Origin: Capnocytophaga leadbetteri
GTDB taxonomy: Bacteria > Bacteroidota > Bacteroidia > Flavobacteriales > Flavobacteriaceae
Direction of reading: 5' to 3'
Assembly: GCF_003054025.1 (NCBI RefSeq)
Contig: NZ_QBKG01000008.1
Span: 1-64,000, forward strand
DNA: 64,000 bases
In this document: in pieces, positions 1 to 8,239 of the stretch
Layout: each line of letters opens with the position of its first letter
Numbering within the stretch: position 1 is the first letter of the stretch
Program-made: the position numbers and the translations under genes
The notes under the pieces: generated by a model
Told to the model about the DNA's origin: nothing
Databases searched by the model: none
The model's input: only the letters and a program-made list of their open reading frames with translations

Positions 1-88
1 TACTTAAGCCTTTTTTCTCTATTTCTTCTATGACAGCTCTCTTAAAGCAATCACTGTACCGAACTATCTCTGCTCGCCCTTTTGTCAT
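1..88 (-). CDS. Transposase OrfA N-terminus (partial)
   Basis: The minus strand from an ATG at 88 reads MTKGRAEIVRYSDCFKRAVI and continues in frame to the window edge (29 codons seen). The pattern R-Y-S-D-x-F-K-x-x-V-I-x-E-I-E resembles the start of the helix-turn-helix OrfA protein of IS3/IS911-type transposases, which binds the inverted repeats. An AGGAAAAA stretch lies just upstream of the ATG. Only the first part of the protein is visible, so the family call rests on these residues and on the IS-like tip beside it. It is too short and incomplete for a firm subgroup. Confidence 0.6.
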   Translation of the reverse strand, partial: MTKGRAEIVRYSDCFKRAVIEEIEKKGLS

Positions 89-131
89 ATTTTTTTCCTA
101 TTTTAGTGTAAACCTATTTTAGGATATGACA
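1..131 (-). mobile_element. End of an IS3-like insertion sequence
   Basis: The first 131 bases look like the left end of an insertion sequence read on the minus strand. The outer end begins TGTCATATCC, in keeping with the TG..CA tips of the IS3 family, and the sub-terminal part holds the word CTAAAATAGG twice (about 101-123). A transposase-like reading frame starts 43 bases inside this tip. The plus-strand frame of the neighbouring surface gene is open back to the IS tip and meets its first stop inside the IS, which is why I place the boundary near 131. The rest of the element lies outside the window, so the target duplication cannot be checked. Confidence 0.7.
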
Positions 132-162
132 TAGTGCTCGTGAAAGAAAGAAAATAACTACT

Positions 163-3100
163 TTGGATAATGGACAACCTTTCAAGGCAGACCAAGAGTA
201 TGAAGTAACCTTTACATCTGTAGATGGACAAACAGTAACTAAAAAAGAAACGTATAATACTTTTTACAACACGGTGCGACCAGGAGGAAGCTATACTCAA
301 GAAACTAGATGTTTTGGAAGTAATGAGGTTCCTAAAGGAAGAATTGATATATACTTTAGGCAAAAGCAATGGGGGTCTATATTGTCTATGAATGGCTTTA
401 AGGTTACTCTCCTTGAGGCTCCAGCAGGTTATGTAGAGGAACCAGGTAAGCTTAAACTAAACGAAACTGTTACCATAAAATATCAGAATCCATCTAAAGT
501 GATTACTAATATTATGGCCACACATAACCAAGATGATTTAACACAAAACTTCTCATTACCTGAAGGTACTTACAAAATTAAAGTAGAGGATCTTTGTGGA
601 AAGGTAACCTATGTGTATAGTGGAAGAGATGATTCTAAAGAGGAATTTAATCTCGTTTATCCATCTTACCAAGAAAAGCCATTAACACCTAAAACAGAAA
701 CCGACTGTGCTAAAGTAAGAGTTTATCCATTTAGAGGTAATCCTACTTTTGATTGGTTGAAAGCTGAAAATAAAAACAGAAGTGTGTATGTCTACCTTTA
801 TAAACGCCCTGATGGTATTGCTGAAGAAGATGTGACAGTAAGTAGTAATTTAGCTCAAGTAATAGCAGGTAAGAGATATATCAAAGCAGTTTATAATCCT
901 AATGATGCAAGTTCTGCCAACCAGTATTTCTCCTTGCCGAGAAACCAAAATTCTGAAGGTAGCTATACTTTTGTATATGGAGGAAAAATAGATGTTACTA
1001 ATAGCAATGAGCAAGATATATCCACCTATATATCAAGCAATGGCACCAATGGTTGTGTACGCACTTTCACTATCAGTATAGATGATGTGCTACTCAACTT
1101 CGATAGAAATGGCTATATAGGCTACAAATGTGAAGATAATACTGGTAAAATTGTCGTGAAAGCCATCAATGGTATTGGCGGTTCTGGCAACTACCAATAC
1201 GATTTGTACAACGTGAAAAACGGCACTCTTATCGAAAGCAAAACCGCTGCTAAGGGTACTGCAGTTACCTTTACTAATTTGGGTACTTTCACTGGAGGAC
1301 AAAATAGTCGTTGGGTGAAAATCACCGATTCAGAATGTCCAACAGATCCTGTTTGGAAAGAGTTGCCTATCACACCACTCAACAACCCACAATTGGCGTT
1401 GGCTACACCATTACAAACGGCTTATTGCAAAGGAGAGACAGTAACTATTACCTTGCATTCGTTGGGAGCAACCGCTTATCAGTGGAAATATCCTAACGGA
1501 ACTACGGTAACTACTAGCGCTCCTCAGTTGGTAATACCATCTATTGATGCTCAGCATGCAGGCTCTTACCGAGTAGTAGCCCAAGGACTTGTTTGTGCTG
1601 CTAGCACAGTAACATTCAGTTATACAGTTAATATTTTAGAAGCACCAGCTACGGGCAAAACTTATACTTTATGTGCAGCTGCTACAATAACTGATCTCAA
1701 AGCAAAAATAGCAACTGATACAGCTACCGTAAGAGTTTATAAAAACGGTACTTTAGTAACAGATAATACTGAATCTCTCTCTACTACTGATACTTATAAG
1801 GTGAGCCGCTTTAATGCTGTTTGCGAAACTGATAAAGTAGTCGTAACGATTGTGTTTAGTAATACAGTAACGCTTACAGTTCCAACTGCTTTAACAGTAA
1901 CTTGTACAGCTACCAATATCGATACAGTAGTAAGCAATTGGCTTAACCAAGCTACTGTTACCGATACTTGTGGTACGGCTACACTTACTCACGATTTTGC
2001 AGCTGTAAAACCAACGAACTGGTGCAACACATCAGTAGTAACAGTAACCTTTGTAGGAAAAGACCCTCAAGGAAATACAGTAACTAAAACAAGTGTCATC
2101 AAAGTAAATAGTACGCCAATAGTTGCTAAAGACGATACTTATACTGTTACTAACGGACTTACTGGCGGTACAACTCCAAGTGTATTGACTAACGATAGCT
2201 TGAATGGTAATAACAACCCAAGTACTAGTTCAGTAACGCTTACTTGGCTAACAGTACCATCAGGCTTACAAACCAATACTGACGGAACTGTAAGAGTACC
2301 AGCAGGTACAGCATCAGGTACTTATACAGTAACTTACCGTATTTGTGAGAAATTGAACTCAAGCAACTGCGATACAGCAACCCTTACTATTACTGTATTA
2401 ACTCCTGTAACGCCAACAACTATCGAAGCTAATGATGATGTAGCAACTGTAAGCAGCACTACCGGAGGAACTACCTCAAGTGTACTTACTAACGATAAGT
2501 TGAACGGCGTACCGAACCCAAGCATTAGCTCAGTAACGCTTACTTGGAATACCGCTACTCCAACAGGCTTCACGTTGAATCCTAACGGCACGATAACAGT
2601 AGCTCCTAATACCCCAGCGGGTACTTATACTATCAGTTATAAAATTTGTGCAGTAGCAAGTTCAACGGTATGCGATACAGCAGATATAGTAGTAACAGTA
2701 ACTGGTACCACTACCAGCACAACAACGCCAACAACTATCGAAGCTAATGACGATGTAGCGACAGTAAGCAGCACTACCGGAGGAACCACCTCAAGCGTAC
2801 TTACCAACGATAAGTTGAACGGTGTACCGAACCCAAGCATCAGCTCAGTAACGCTTACTTGGAATACGGCTACTCCAACAGGCTTCACGTTGAATCCTAA
2901 TGGCACGATAACGATAGCCCCTAATACCCCAGCGGGTACTTATACTATCAGCTATAAGATTTGTGCAGTAGCAAGTTCAACAGTATGCGATAACGCTAAC
3001 ATAGTAGTAACGGTAACTGGTACAACAACAAGTACAACAACGCCAACAACTATCGAAGCTAATGACGATGTAGCGACAGTAAGCAGCACTACCGGAGGAA

Positions 3101-5799
3101 CCACCTCAAGCGTACTTACCAACGATAAGTTGAACGGTGTACCGAACCCAAGCATCAGCTCAGTAACGCTTACTTGGAATACGGCTACTCCAACAGGCTT
3201 CACGTTGAATCCTAATGGCACGATAACGATAGCCCCTAATACCCCAGCGGGTACTTATACTATCAGCTATAAGATTTGTGCAGTAGCAAGTTCAACAGTA
3301 TGCGATAACGCTAACATAGTAGTAACGGTAACTGGTACAACAACAAGTACAACAACGCCAACAACTATCGAAGCTAATGACGATGTAGCAACCGTAAGCA
3401 GCACTACTGGAGGAACCACCTCAAGTGTACTTACTAACGATAAGTTGAACGGTGTACCAAGCCCAAGCATCAGCTCAGTAACGCTTACTTGGAATACGGC
3501 TACTCCAACAGGCTTCACGTTGAATCCTAATGGCACGATAACGGTAGCACCTAATACCCCAGCGGGTACTTATACTATCAGCTATAAGATTTGTGCAGTA
3601 GCAAGTTCAACAGTATGCGATAACGCTAACATAGTAGTAACGGTAACTGGTACAACAACAAGTACAACAACGCCAACAACTATCGAAGCTAATGACGATG
3701 TAGCAACCGTAAGCAGCACTACTGGAGGAACCACCTCAAGTGTATTGACTAACGATAGCTTGAATGGTAATAACAACCCAAGTACTAGTTCAGTAACGCT
3801 TACTTGGCTAACAGTACCATCAGGCTTACAAACCAATACTGACGGAACTGTAAGAGTACCAGCAGGTACAGCATCAGGTACTTATACAGTAACTTACCGT
3901 ATTTGTGAGAAATTGAACTCAAGCAACTGCGATACAGCAACCCTTACTATTACTGTATTAACTCCTGTAACGCCAACAACTATCGAAGCTAATGATGATG
4001 TAGCAACTGTAAGCAGCACTACCGGAGGAACTACCTCAAGTGTACTTACAAACGATAAGTTGAACGGTGTGCCAACCCCAAGTGTTAGCTCAGTAACGCT
4101 TACTTGGACTACGGCTACTCCAACAGGCTTCACGTTGAATCCTAACGGCACGATAACAGTAGCGCCTAATACCCCAGCGGGTACTTATACTATCAGCTAT
4201 AAGATTTGTGCAGTAGCAAGTTTAACGGTATGTGATAACGCTAACATAGTAGTAACGGTAACTGGTACAACTACCAGCACAACCACGCCAACTACTATCG
4301 AAGCTAATGACGATGTAGCGACAGTAAGCAGCACTACTGGAGGAACCACCTCAAGTGTACTTACTAACGATAAGTTGAACGGTGTACCAAACCCAAGCAT
4401 TAGCTCAGTAACGCTTACTTGGAATACCGCTACCCCAACAGGCTTCACGTTGAATCCTAACGGCACGATAACGATAGCACCTAATACCCCAGCGGGTACT
4501 TATACTATCAGCTATAAGATTTGTGCAGTAGCAAGTTCAACGGTATGCGATACCGCTAACATAGTAGTGACAGTAATTGGTACCACTACCAGCACCACCA
4601 CGCCAACTACTATCGAAGCTAATGACGATGTAGCAACAGTAAGCAGTACTACCGGAGGAACCACCTCAAGCGTACTTACTAACGATAAGTTGAACGGTGT
4701 ACCGAACCCAAGCATCAGCTCAGTAACGCTTACTTGGAATACCGCTACCCCAACAGGCTTCACGTTGAATCCTAACGGCACGATAACGGTAGCACCTAAT
4801 ACCCCAGCGGGTACTTATACAATCAGCTATAAGATTTGTGCAGTAGCAAGTCCAACGGTATGCGATAACGCTAACATAGTAGTAACGGTAACTGGTACAA
4901 CCACCAGCACCACAACGCCAACAACTATCGAAGCTAATGACGATGTAGCAACAGTAAGCAGTACTACCGGAGGAACCACCTCAAGTGTACTTACTAACGA
5001 TAAGCTAAACGGCGTACCAAACCCAAGCATTAGCTCAGTAACGCTTACTTGGACTACGGCTACCCCAACAGGCTTCACGTTGAATCCTAACGGCACGATA
5101 ACGGTAGCACCAAATACCCCAGCGGGTACTTATACTATCAGTTATAAGATTTGTGCAGTAGCAAGTTCAACGGTATGCGATACAGCAGATATAGTAGTGA
5201 CAGTAACTGGTACAACTACCAGCACTGCTCCAGTATTGCCAGTAGCAGCCGATGATCGTACTACTACTCCTATAGATACACCAGTAGCGGTAAATGTACT
5301 TGCTAACGATACACCAAACGGAGCTACAGCACCTAATGTAGTAACCAATCCTACTAATGGTACAACAGTAGTAAATCCTGACGGCACTATCGAATACCGT
5401 CCACATACAGGTTTTGAGGGTATTGATACCTTTGTGTATGAGCTTTGCAATACCGATGGTTGTGCTTCAGCTACCGTAACTATCGAGGTAATAAGCAAGT
5501 TAATACCTTATAATGGTATGTCGGTAGATGGCGATGGTAAGAACGAACACTTCCATATCGCAGGCATAAATCGTTACCCAGACAATGTGGTACGTATTTA
5601 TAACCGTTGGGGAGTAAAAGTGTTTGAAATAGAAGGTTATAACAACGTGACTCGCGTATTTAGAGGCTTCTCTAATGGTAGGGTAGTAGTAGAAACTTCA
5701 GATAAGTTACCACAAGGTACTTACTATTATGTCATCGAATACGTCGATGAGAATAGACAAAAACGAAGTGAAGTAGGTTGGTTATATCTCAAACGATAG
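163..5799 (+). CDS. Giant repeat surface protein, T9SS type B sorted; 5' end cut by IS
   Basis: A cell-surface protein of at least 1,878 residues, probably an adhesin or SprB-like gliding adhesin. The N-terminal 650 residues are irregular beta-rich domains with paired cysteines. Then come about eleven Ig/cadherin-like repeats (nucleotides 2125 to about 5500), mostly 105 residues each and nearly identical. The last ~95 residues (from LIPYNGMSVDGDGKNEHF) match the gliding-motility-associated C-terminal domain used for type B T9SS export. No signal peptide is present. The frame is open back to about 130, where it runs into the IS end with a stop at 127-129, so the true 5' part has been separated by the insertion. 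The TTG at 163 is only the first possible start. The remnant is probably not exported. The C-terminal domain is clear; ligand and function are unknown. Confidence 0.85.
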   Translation: MDNGQPFKADQEYEVTFTSVDGQTVTKKETYNTFYNTVRPGGSYTQETRCFGSNEVPKGRIDIYFRQKQWGSILSMNGFKVTLLEAPAGYVEEPGKLKLNETVTIKYQNPSKVITNIMATHNQDDLTQNFSLPEGTYKIKVEDLCGKVTYVYSGRDDSKEEFNLVYPSYQEKPLTPKTETDCAKVRVYPFRGNPTFDWLKAENKNRSVYVYLYKRPDGIAEEDVTVSSNLAQVIAGKRYIKAVYNPNDASSANQYFSLPRNQNSEGSYTFVYGGKIDVTNSNEQDISTYISSNGTNGCVRTFTISIDDVLLNFDRNGYIGYKCEDNTGKIVVKAINGIGGSGNYQYDLYNVKNGTLIESKTAAKGTAVTFTNLGTFTGGQNSRWVKITDSECPTDPVWKELPITPLNNPQLALATPLQTAYCKGETVTITLHSLGATAYQWKYPNGTTVTTSAPQLVIPSIDAQHAGSYRVVAQGLVCAASTVTFSYTVNILEAPATGKTYTLCAAATITDLKAKIATDTATVRVYKNGTLVTDNTESLSTTDTYKVSRFNAVCETDKVVVTIVFSNTVTLTVPTALTVTCTATNIDTVVSNWLNQATVTDTCGTATLTHDFAAVKPTNWCNTSVVTVTFVGKDPQGNTVTKTSVIKVNSTPIVAKDDTYTVTNGLTGGTTPSVLTNDSLNGNNNPSTSSVTLTWLTVPSGLQTNTDGTVRVPAGTASGTYTVTYRICEKLNSSNCDTATLTITVLTPVTPTTIEANDDVATVSSTTGGTTSSVLTNDKLNGVPNPSISSVTLTWNTATPTGFTLNPNGTITVAPNTPAGTYTISYKICAVASSTVCDTADIVVTVTGTTTSTTTPTTIEANDDVATVSSTTGGTTSSVLTNDKLNGVPNPSISSVTLTWNTATPTGFTLNPNGTITIAPNTPAGTYTISYKICAVASSTVCDNANIVVTVTGTTTSTTTPTTIEANDDVATVSSTTGGTTSSVLTNDKLNGVPNPSISSVTLTWNTATPTGFTLNPNGTITIAPNTPAGTYTISYKICAVASSTVCDNANIVVTVTGTTTSTTTPTTIEANDDVATVSSTTGGTTSSVLTNDKLNGVPSPSISSVTLTWNTATPTGFTLNPNGTITVAPNTPAGTYTISYKICAVASSTVCDNANIVVTVTGTTTSTTTPTTIEANDDVATVSSTTGGTTSSVLTNDSLNGNNNPSTSSVTLTWLTVPSGLQTNTDGTVRVPAGTASGTYTVTYRICEKLNSSNCDTATLTITVLTPVTPTTIEANDDVATVSSTTGGTTSSVLTNDKLNGVPTPSVSSVTLTWTTATPTGFTLNPNGTITVAPNTPAGTYTISYKICAVASLTVCDNANIVVTVTGTTTSTTTPTTIEANDDVATVSSTTGGTTSSVLTNDKLNGVPNPSISSVTLTWNTATPTGFTLNPNGTITIAPNTPAGTYTISYKICAVASSTVCDTANIVVTVIGTTTSTTTPTTIEANDDVATVSSTTGGTTSSVLTNDKLNGVPNPSISSVTLTWNTATPTGFTLNPNGTITVAPNTPAGTYTISYKICAVASPTVCDNANIVVTVTGTTTSTTTPTTIEANDDVATVSSTTGGTTSSVLTNDKLNGVPNPSISSVTLTWTTATPTGFTLNPNGTITVAPNTPAGTYTISYKICAVASSTVCDTADIVVTVTGTTTSTAPVLPVAADDRTTTPIDTPVAVNVLANDTPNGATAPNVVTNPTNGTTVVNPDGTIEYRPHTGFEGIDTFVYELCNTDGCASATVTIEVISKLIPYNGMSVDGDGKNEHFHIAGINRYPDNVVRIYNRWGVKVFEIEGYNNVTRVFRGFSNGRVVVETSDKLPQGTYYYVIEYVDENRQKRSEVGWLYLKR
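2125..5244 (+). repeat. Ten-unit 300/315-bp in-gene tandem repeat
   Basis: Units start at 2125 (300 bp, type B), 2425, 2740, 3055, 3370 (315 bp, type A), 3685 (300 bp, A/B chimera), 3985, 4300, 4615 and 4930 (type A). Each begins with an acidic motif such as EANDDVATV and ends in a Thr-rich linker. Neighbouring units differ by only a few bases, which favours copy-number change by recombination. An eleventh, diverged unit follows from 5245. The antisense strand carries an open frame in every type A unit as a by-product of the repeat. Confidence 0.95.
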
Positions 5800-5818
5800 T
5801 AAAAACCTAATAAAAGCA

Positions 5819-5851
5819 AAAAGGCTGTCATCATTACGATGACAGCCTTTT
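5819..5851 (+). terminator. Terminator of the surface-protein gene
   Basis: A stem GGCTGTCATC / GATGACAGCC with a five-base loop, extended by AAAA on the left and TTTT on the right. It lies 20 bases after the stop codon of the surface-protein gene. The flanking A and T runs mean it can also stop minus-strand transcription from rnpB. Confidence 0.85.
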
Positions 5852-5868
5852 GTATTTTAAAGTAAAAA

Positions 5869-6171
5869 GAGCAAATCATAAGCCGGATTCTGTTCTTATC
5901 ATTGCTGATAAGTGCTTATCATTTATCTCGACTAATAATTGCTCATTAGCTCTAACCGCCTACCCTCCAACAATTGGGCGAGCAACCCTCAAACGCTGGT
6001 TTACGCGGCGTTGCACCTCATAGAGTTTACCTGATTTCACTATGGCATTACCCATACATTCTTTCTGTTGCACTTGTCCTCGCCTCGCGGCGGACGGGCG
6101 TTACCCGCTATGATGCTCTGTGGTGTCCAGACTTTCCTCTACTTGCGTAGCGATAAGCTGATTTGCTCTTT
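5869..6171 (-). ncRNA. rnpB: RNase P RNA
   Basis: The catalytic RNA of RNase P, which trims the 5' leader from pre-tRNAs. Read on the minus strand, the 5' part holds GAGGAAAGTCTGGACACCA (the conserved P4/CR-I region is GAGGAAAGTCnGGAC) and the 3' part holds ACAGAATCCGGCTTAT, the usual 3' hallmark. GAGCAAATCA near the 5' end pairs with TGATTTGCTC at the 3' end to form helix P1, which fixes both ends. The length is about 300 nt, somewhat short for a type A RNA. A promoter at 6178-6207 places transcription start at the beginning of P1. Confidence 0.95.
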
Positions 6172-6177
6172 TCACCG

Positions 6178-6207
6178 CAAAAATAATTAAAATATATTTA
6201 CTGACAA
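6178..6207 (-). promoter_or_regulatory. rnpB promoter
   Basis: On the minus strand TTG (6205-6207) and TATTTTTG (6178-6185) are separated by 19 bases, matching the Bacteroidota TTG/TAnnTTTG promoter. The expected start falls at the 5' end of the P1 helix of rnpB. Confidence 0.7.
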
Positions 6208-6210
6208 ATT

Positions 6211-6972
6211 TTATAACTCAAAACTGATAAAAACCCCATTGTGGTCAGACATATATTTCCCTTCTTCATTGAAATGATCCCAAGCACCCACCTTATATTG
6301 TTTCATTTCTTCTAGTAAAGAATTAGAAACACAAATATGGTCAATGTTGTTTCTTATCTTATTTTTAATTGGGTCAGGATGCAGAAAAGGGGAGAGGTCT
6401 CCTTCTGTTACACAAGTTAAATGTAGTTTATTGAGATAATCAGAGAGCAGTAGTCTTACTTTTTCAGTACCATAGCCTTTATGGTTATATCTACTTTGGT
6501 TAAAATCACCCATTACCCATAAGGGTATTTGTGTCTCTTCTGCAATGCGTTTCCAATCTTTAGCTTGTTGGTGCAAATCTTTTTCGTGGTATTCCCATTG
6601 TTTATATCCTAAATTTCCATATCTAACTCCTGATACACCCGCTTGATGATAAGGAATAATAGTGCCAAATACAGTAATGTCTCTAAAAGGAGCTTTTATT
6701 ACAGCACAAGCTGTTCGATAGTTATCAAAAGTTTGTATTTGTCGAATGATTTCCCATTTAGAGAAGATAGACACCCAATGTTCTTCAGGAGTTCTTTCAT
6801 AAGATAAAGAATGAACAGAAAAAGGATATAATTCAGTTAATGATATACTAGTAGCATTTTCAGTAAGTACTAAAATATCAGCATTCACTTCTTTTATTTT
6901 AGCTACAGCTAGAGCCGTTTTTTCAGTACTTTTTTTAGGGCGTTCTACATTCCAAGTAGCAATTTTGTACAT
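6211..6972 (-). CDS. Endonuclease/exonuclease/phosphatase family protein
   Basis: A soluble 253-residue protein of the EEP (DNase I/exonuclease III-like) superfamily of metal-dependent phosphodiesterases. The visible family motifs are the N-terminal ATWNVE, in which N and E bind the metal, GDFNQSRY in the middle, and the C-terminal SDHNG with its catalytic D-H pair. I chose the ATG at 6972 because the protein then starts MYKIATWNVE, with the first beta-strand at the N-terminus. An upstream in-frame ATG at 7035 would add 21 residues of unconserved sequence. There is no signal peptide. The substrate could be DNA, RNA or a phospholipid head group and cannot be told from sequence. It ends close to the rnpB promoter, and its own upstream region is the repeat-rich gap next to the transketolase gene. 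Confidence 0.8.
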   Translation of the reverse strand: MYKIATWNVERPKKSTEKTALAVAKIKEVNADILVLTENATSISLTELYPFSVHSLSYERTPEEHWVSIFSKWEIIRQIQTFDNYRTACAVIKAPFRDITVFGTIIPYHQAGVSGVRYGNLGYKQWEYHEKDLHQQAKDWKRIAEETQIPLWVMGDFNQSRYNHKGYGTEKVRLLLSDYLNKLHLTCVTEGDLSPFLHPDPIKNKIRNNIDHICVSNSLLEEMKQYKVGAWDHFNEEGKYMSDHNGVFISFEL

Positions 6973-7041
6973 AATTTTTGATGATAAAAAAACTTTGTCA
7001 AAGTCCTTAATGCCTATGTAGCTATGGTTTGACAAAGTTTA

Positions 7042-7124
7042 ATGTTTTTCCTAATTTGCTAATTCTCTAATCTGCTAATTTGCTAATTGTCAAATCGTCA
7101 AATTGACAAATCGACAAATTAGTA
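7042..7124. repeat. Degenerate CTAATTTG/CAAATTG repeat tract
   Basis: A run of 7-9 base words such as GCTAATTT, CTCTAATC, TCAAATCG and GACAAATT, imperfectly repeated about nine times between the EEP gene and the transketolase gene. Similar tracts occur in many gaps of this window (for example 8168-8204, 30973-31022, 36058-36106 and 37493-37531). Confidence 0.7.
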
Positions 7125-7961
7125 ATCTCCCAACGTATCAGCATTCTGTGCCAAGGCTTTCGCTAATTGTTCGTCATTAGGAGCCTTGCCGTGCCAAGCG
7201 TGAGTACCCATCATAAAATCTACACCATTACCCATTTCGGTATGTAGCAAGATACAAACAGGTTTGCCCTTGCCAGTCAGCGCTTTAGCTTCTGCCAAGC
7301 CTTTCAAGATAGCACTAATATCATTGCCCTTTTCAATGTCAATTACCAGCCAACCAAAGGCTTCCCATTTAGCGCGAAGGTCACCCAAAGGCAGTACCTT
7401 ATCAGTAGGACCATCAATCTGTTTTTGGTTGTAATCAACCGTAGCGATGAGGTTATCCACCCCTTTGCCACCAGCGTACATTGCCGCCTCCCATATCTGT
7501 CCTTCCTGTAGCTCCCCATCGCCGTGTAGGGTATAAACCAAATGCTTATCGCCGTTTAGTTTCTTAGCCAAAGCCGCTCCTATAGCTACCGAAAGCCCTT
7601 GTCCTAAAGAGCCCGAAGCCACACGTACTCCCTCCAAACCTTCGTGCGGAGTAGGGTGCCCTTGCAAACGCGAATTAAGCAAGCGGAAAGTGTTGAGTTC
7701 TTTTATAGGGAAGAACCCTCTACGAGCCAGTACACTGTAGAACACAGGCGAAATATGTCCGTTAGATAAGAAGAAAAGGTCTTCGTCTTTCCCGTCCATA
7801 CTAAAAGGAAGTTTAAAGTCCATCACCTCGTTGTATAGGCATACTAAGAACTCAGCGCAGCCCAAAGAGCCACCAGGGTGTCCCGAATTTACCTTGTGTA
7901 CCATTCGCAATATATCTCTACGCACTTGGGTAGTAAGGTCAGTAAGTTGTTGGGTATTCAT
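7119..7961 (-). CDS. Transketolase, N-terminal (TPP-binding) subunit
   Basis: The 280-residue N-terminal half of transketolase, which transfers two-carbon ketol units in the pentose phosphate pathway. It covers the thiamine-diphosphate-binding domain: VNSGHPGGSLGC near residue 25, then the GDGELQEGQIWEA segment with the GDG...N metal/TPP motif near residues 146-180. The C-terminal pyrimidine and C domains are absent. Split transketolases usually have the second subunit immediately downstream, but here the next gene on this strand is the unrelated EEP protein, so the partner must be elsewhere. Sequence quality is good and it looks functional. A similar split architecture is used by DXP-synthase-like enzymes, but the motifs favour transketolase. 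Confidence 0.88.
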   Translation of the reverse strand: MNTQQLTDLTTQVRRDILRMVHKVNSGHPGGSLGCAEFLVCLYNEVMDFKLPFSMDGKDEDLFFLSNGHISPVFYSVLARRGFFPIKELNTFRLLNSRLQGHPTPHEGLEGVRVASGSLGQGLSVAIGAALAKKLNGDKHLVYTLHGDGELQEGQIWEAAMYAGGKGVDNLIATVDYNQKQIDGPTDKVLPLGDLRAKWEAFGWLVIDIEKGNDISAILKGLAEAKALTGKGKPVCILLHTEMGNGVDFMMGTHAWHGKAPNDEQLAKALAQNADTLGDY

Positions 7962-8070
7962 CGTTTTTTATCGTTTTATAATTTGATGCCACAAAGATAC
8001 AACTTTCTTTGGTAAATGCAAAACTTAGAAAAAAATTCTCCAGCCATCTTCCCTATACAATCGCTATAGG

Positions 8071-8140
8071 AAGAGTATAGGAAGAGCGAACGATGAGCGA
8101 ACGATGAGCGAAGGATTAGCGATAAATGAGCGAAAAATAA
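8071..8140 (+). repeat. GAGCGAACGAT repeat array upstream of parE
   Basis: About five degenerate copies of a 10-11 base unit (GAGCGAACGAT, GAGCGAAGGAT, TAGCGATAAAT, GAGCGAAAAAT). It is one of three such arrays; the others precede the sbcC-like gene and mfd. It ends about 70 bases before the parE promoter. Confidence 0.8.
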
Positions 8141-8184
8141 TTGTCTAATAAACGCCTTATTGGGCAAAAAATCTCATTAGCAAA

Positions 8185-8216
8185 TTGGCAAATTGGCAAA
8201 TTAGTTCGTATCTTTG
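8185..8216 (+). promoter_or_regulatory. parE promoter
   Basis: TTG at 8185-8187 and TATCTTTG at 8209-8216, spaced by 21 bases. The start codon at 8240 lies 24 bases downstream, which supports that start over the upstream in-frame codon at 8141. Confidence 0.75.
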
Positions 8217-8239
8217 CCCCCGAACATATAAAAATCATT

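Noticed and set aside
2125-5244. Possible CRISPR-like array in the long repeat region
   Set aside because: The units are 300/315 bases long, contiguous and in frame; they encode protein domains and have no spacers.
2334-5498. Open minus-strand frames of 84-118 codons in the repeat region
   Set aside because: They recur at exactly the repeat period and are antisense shadows of the surface gene.
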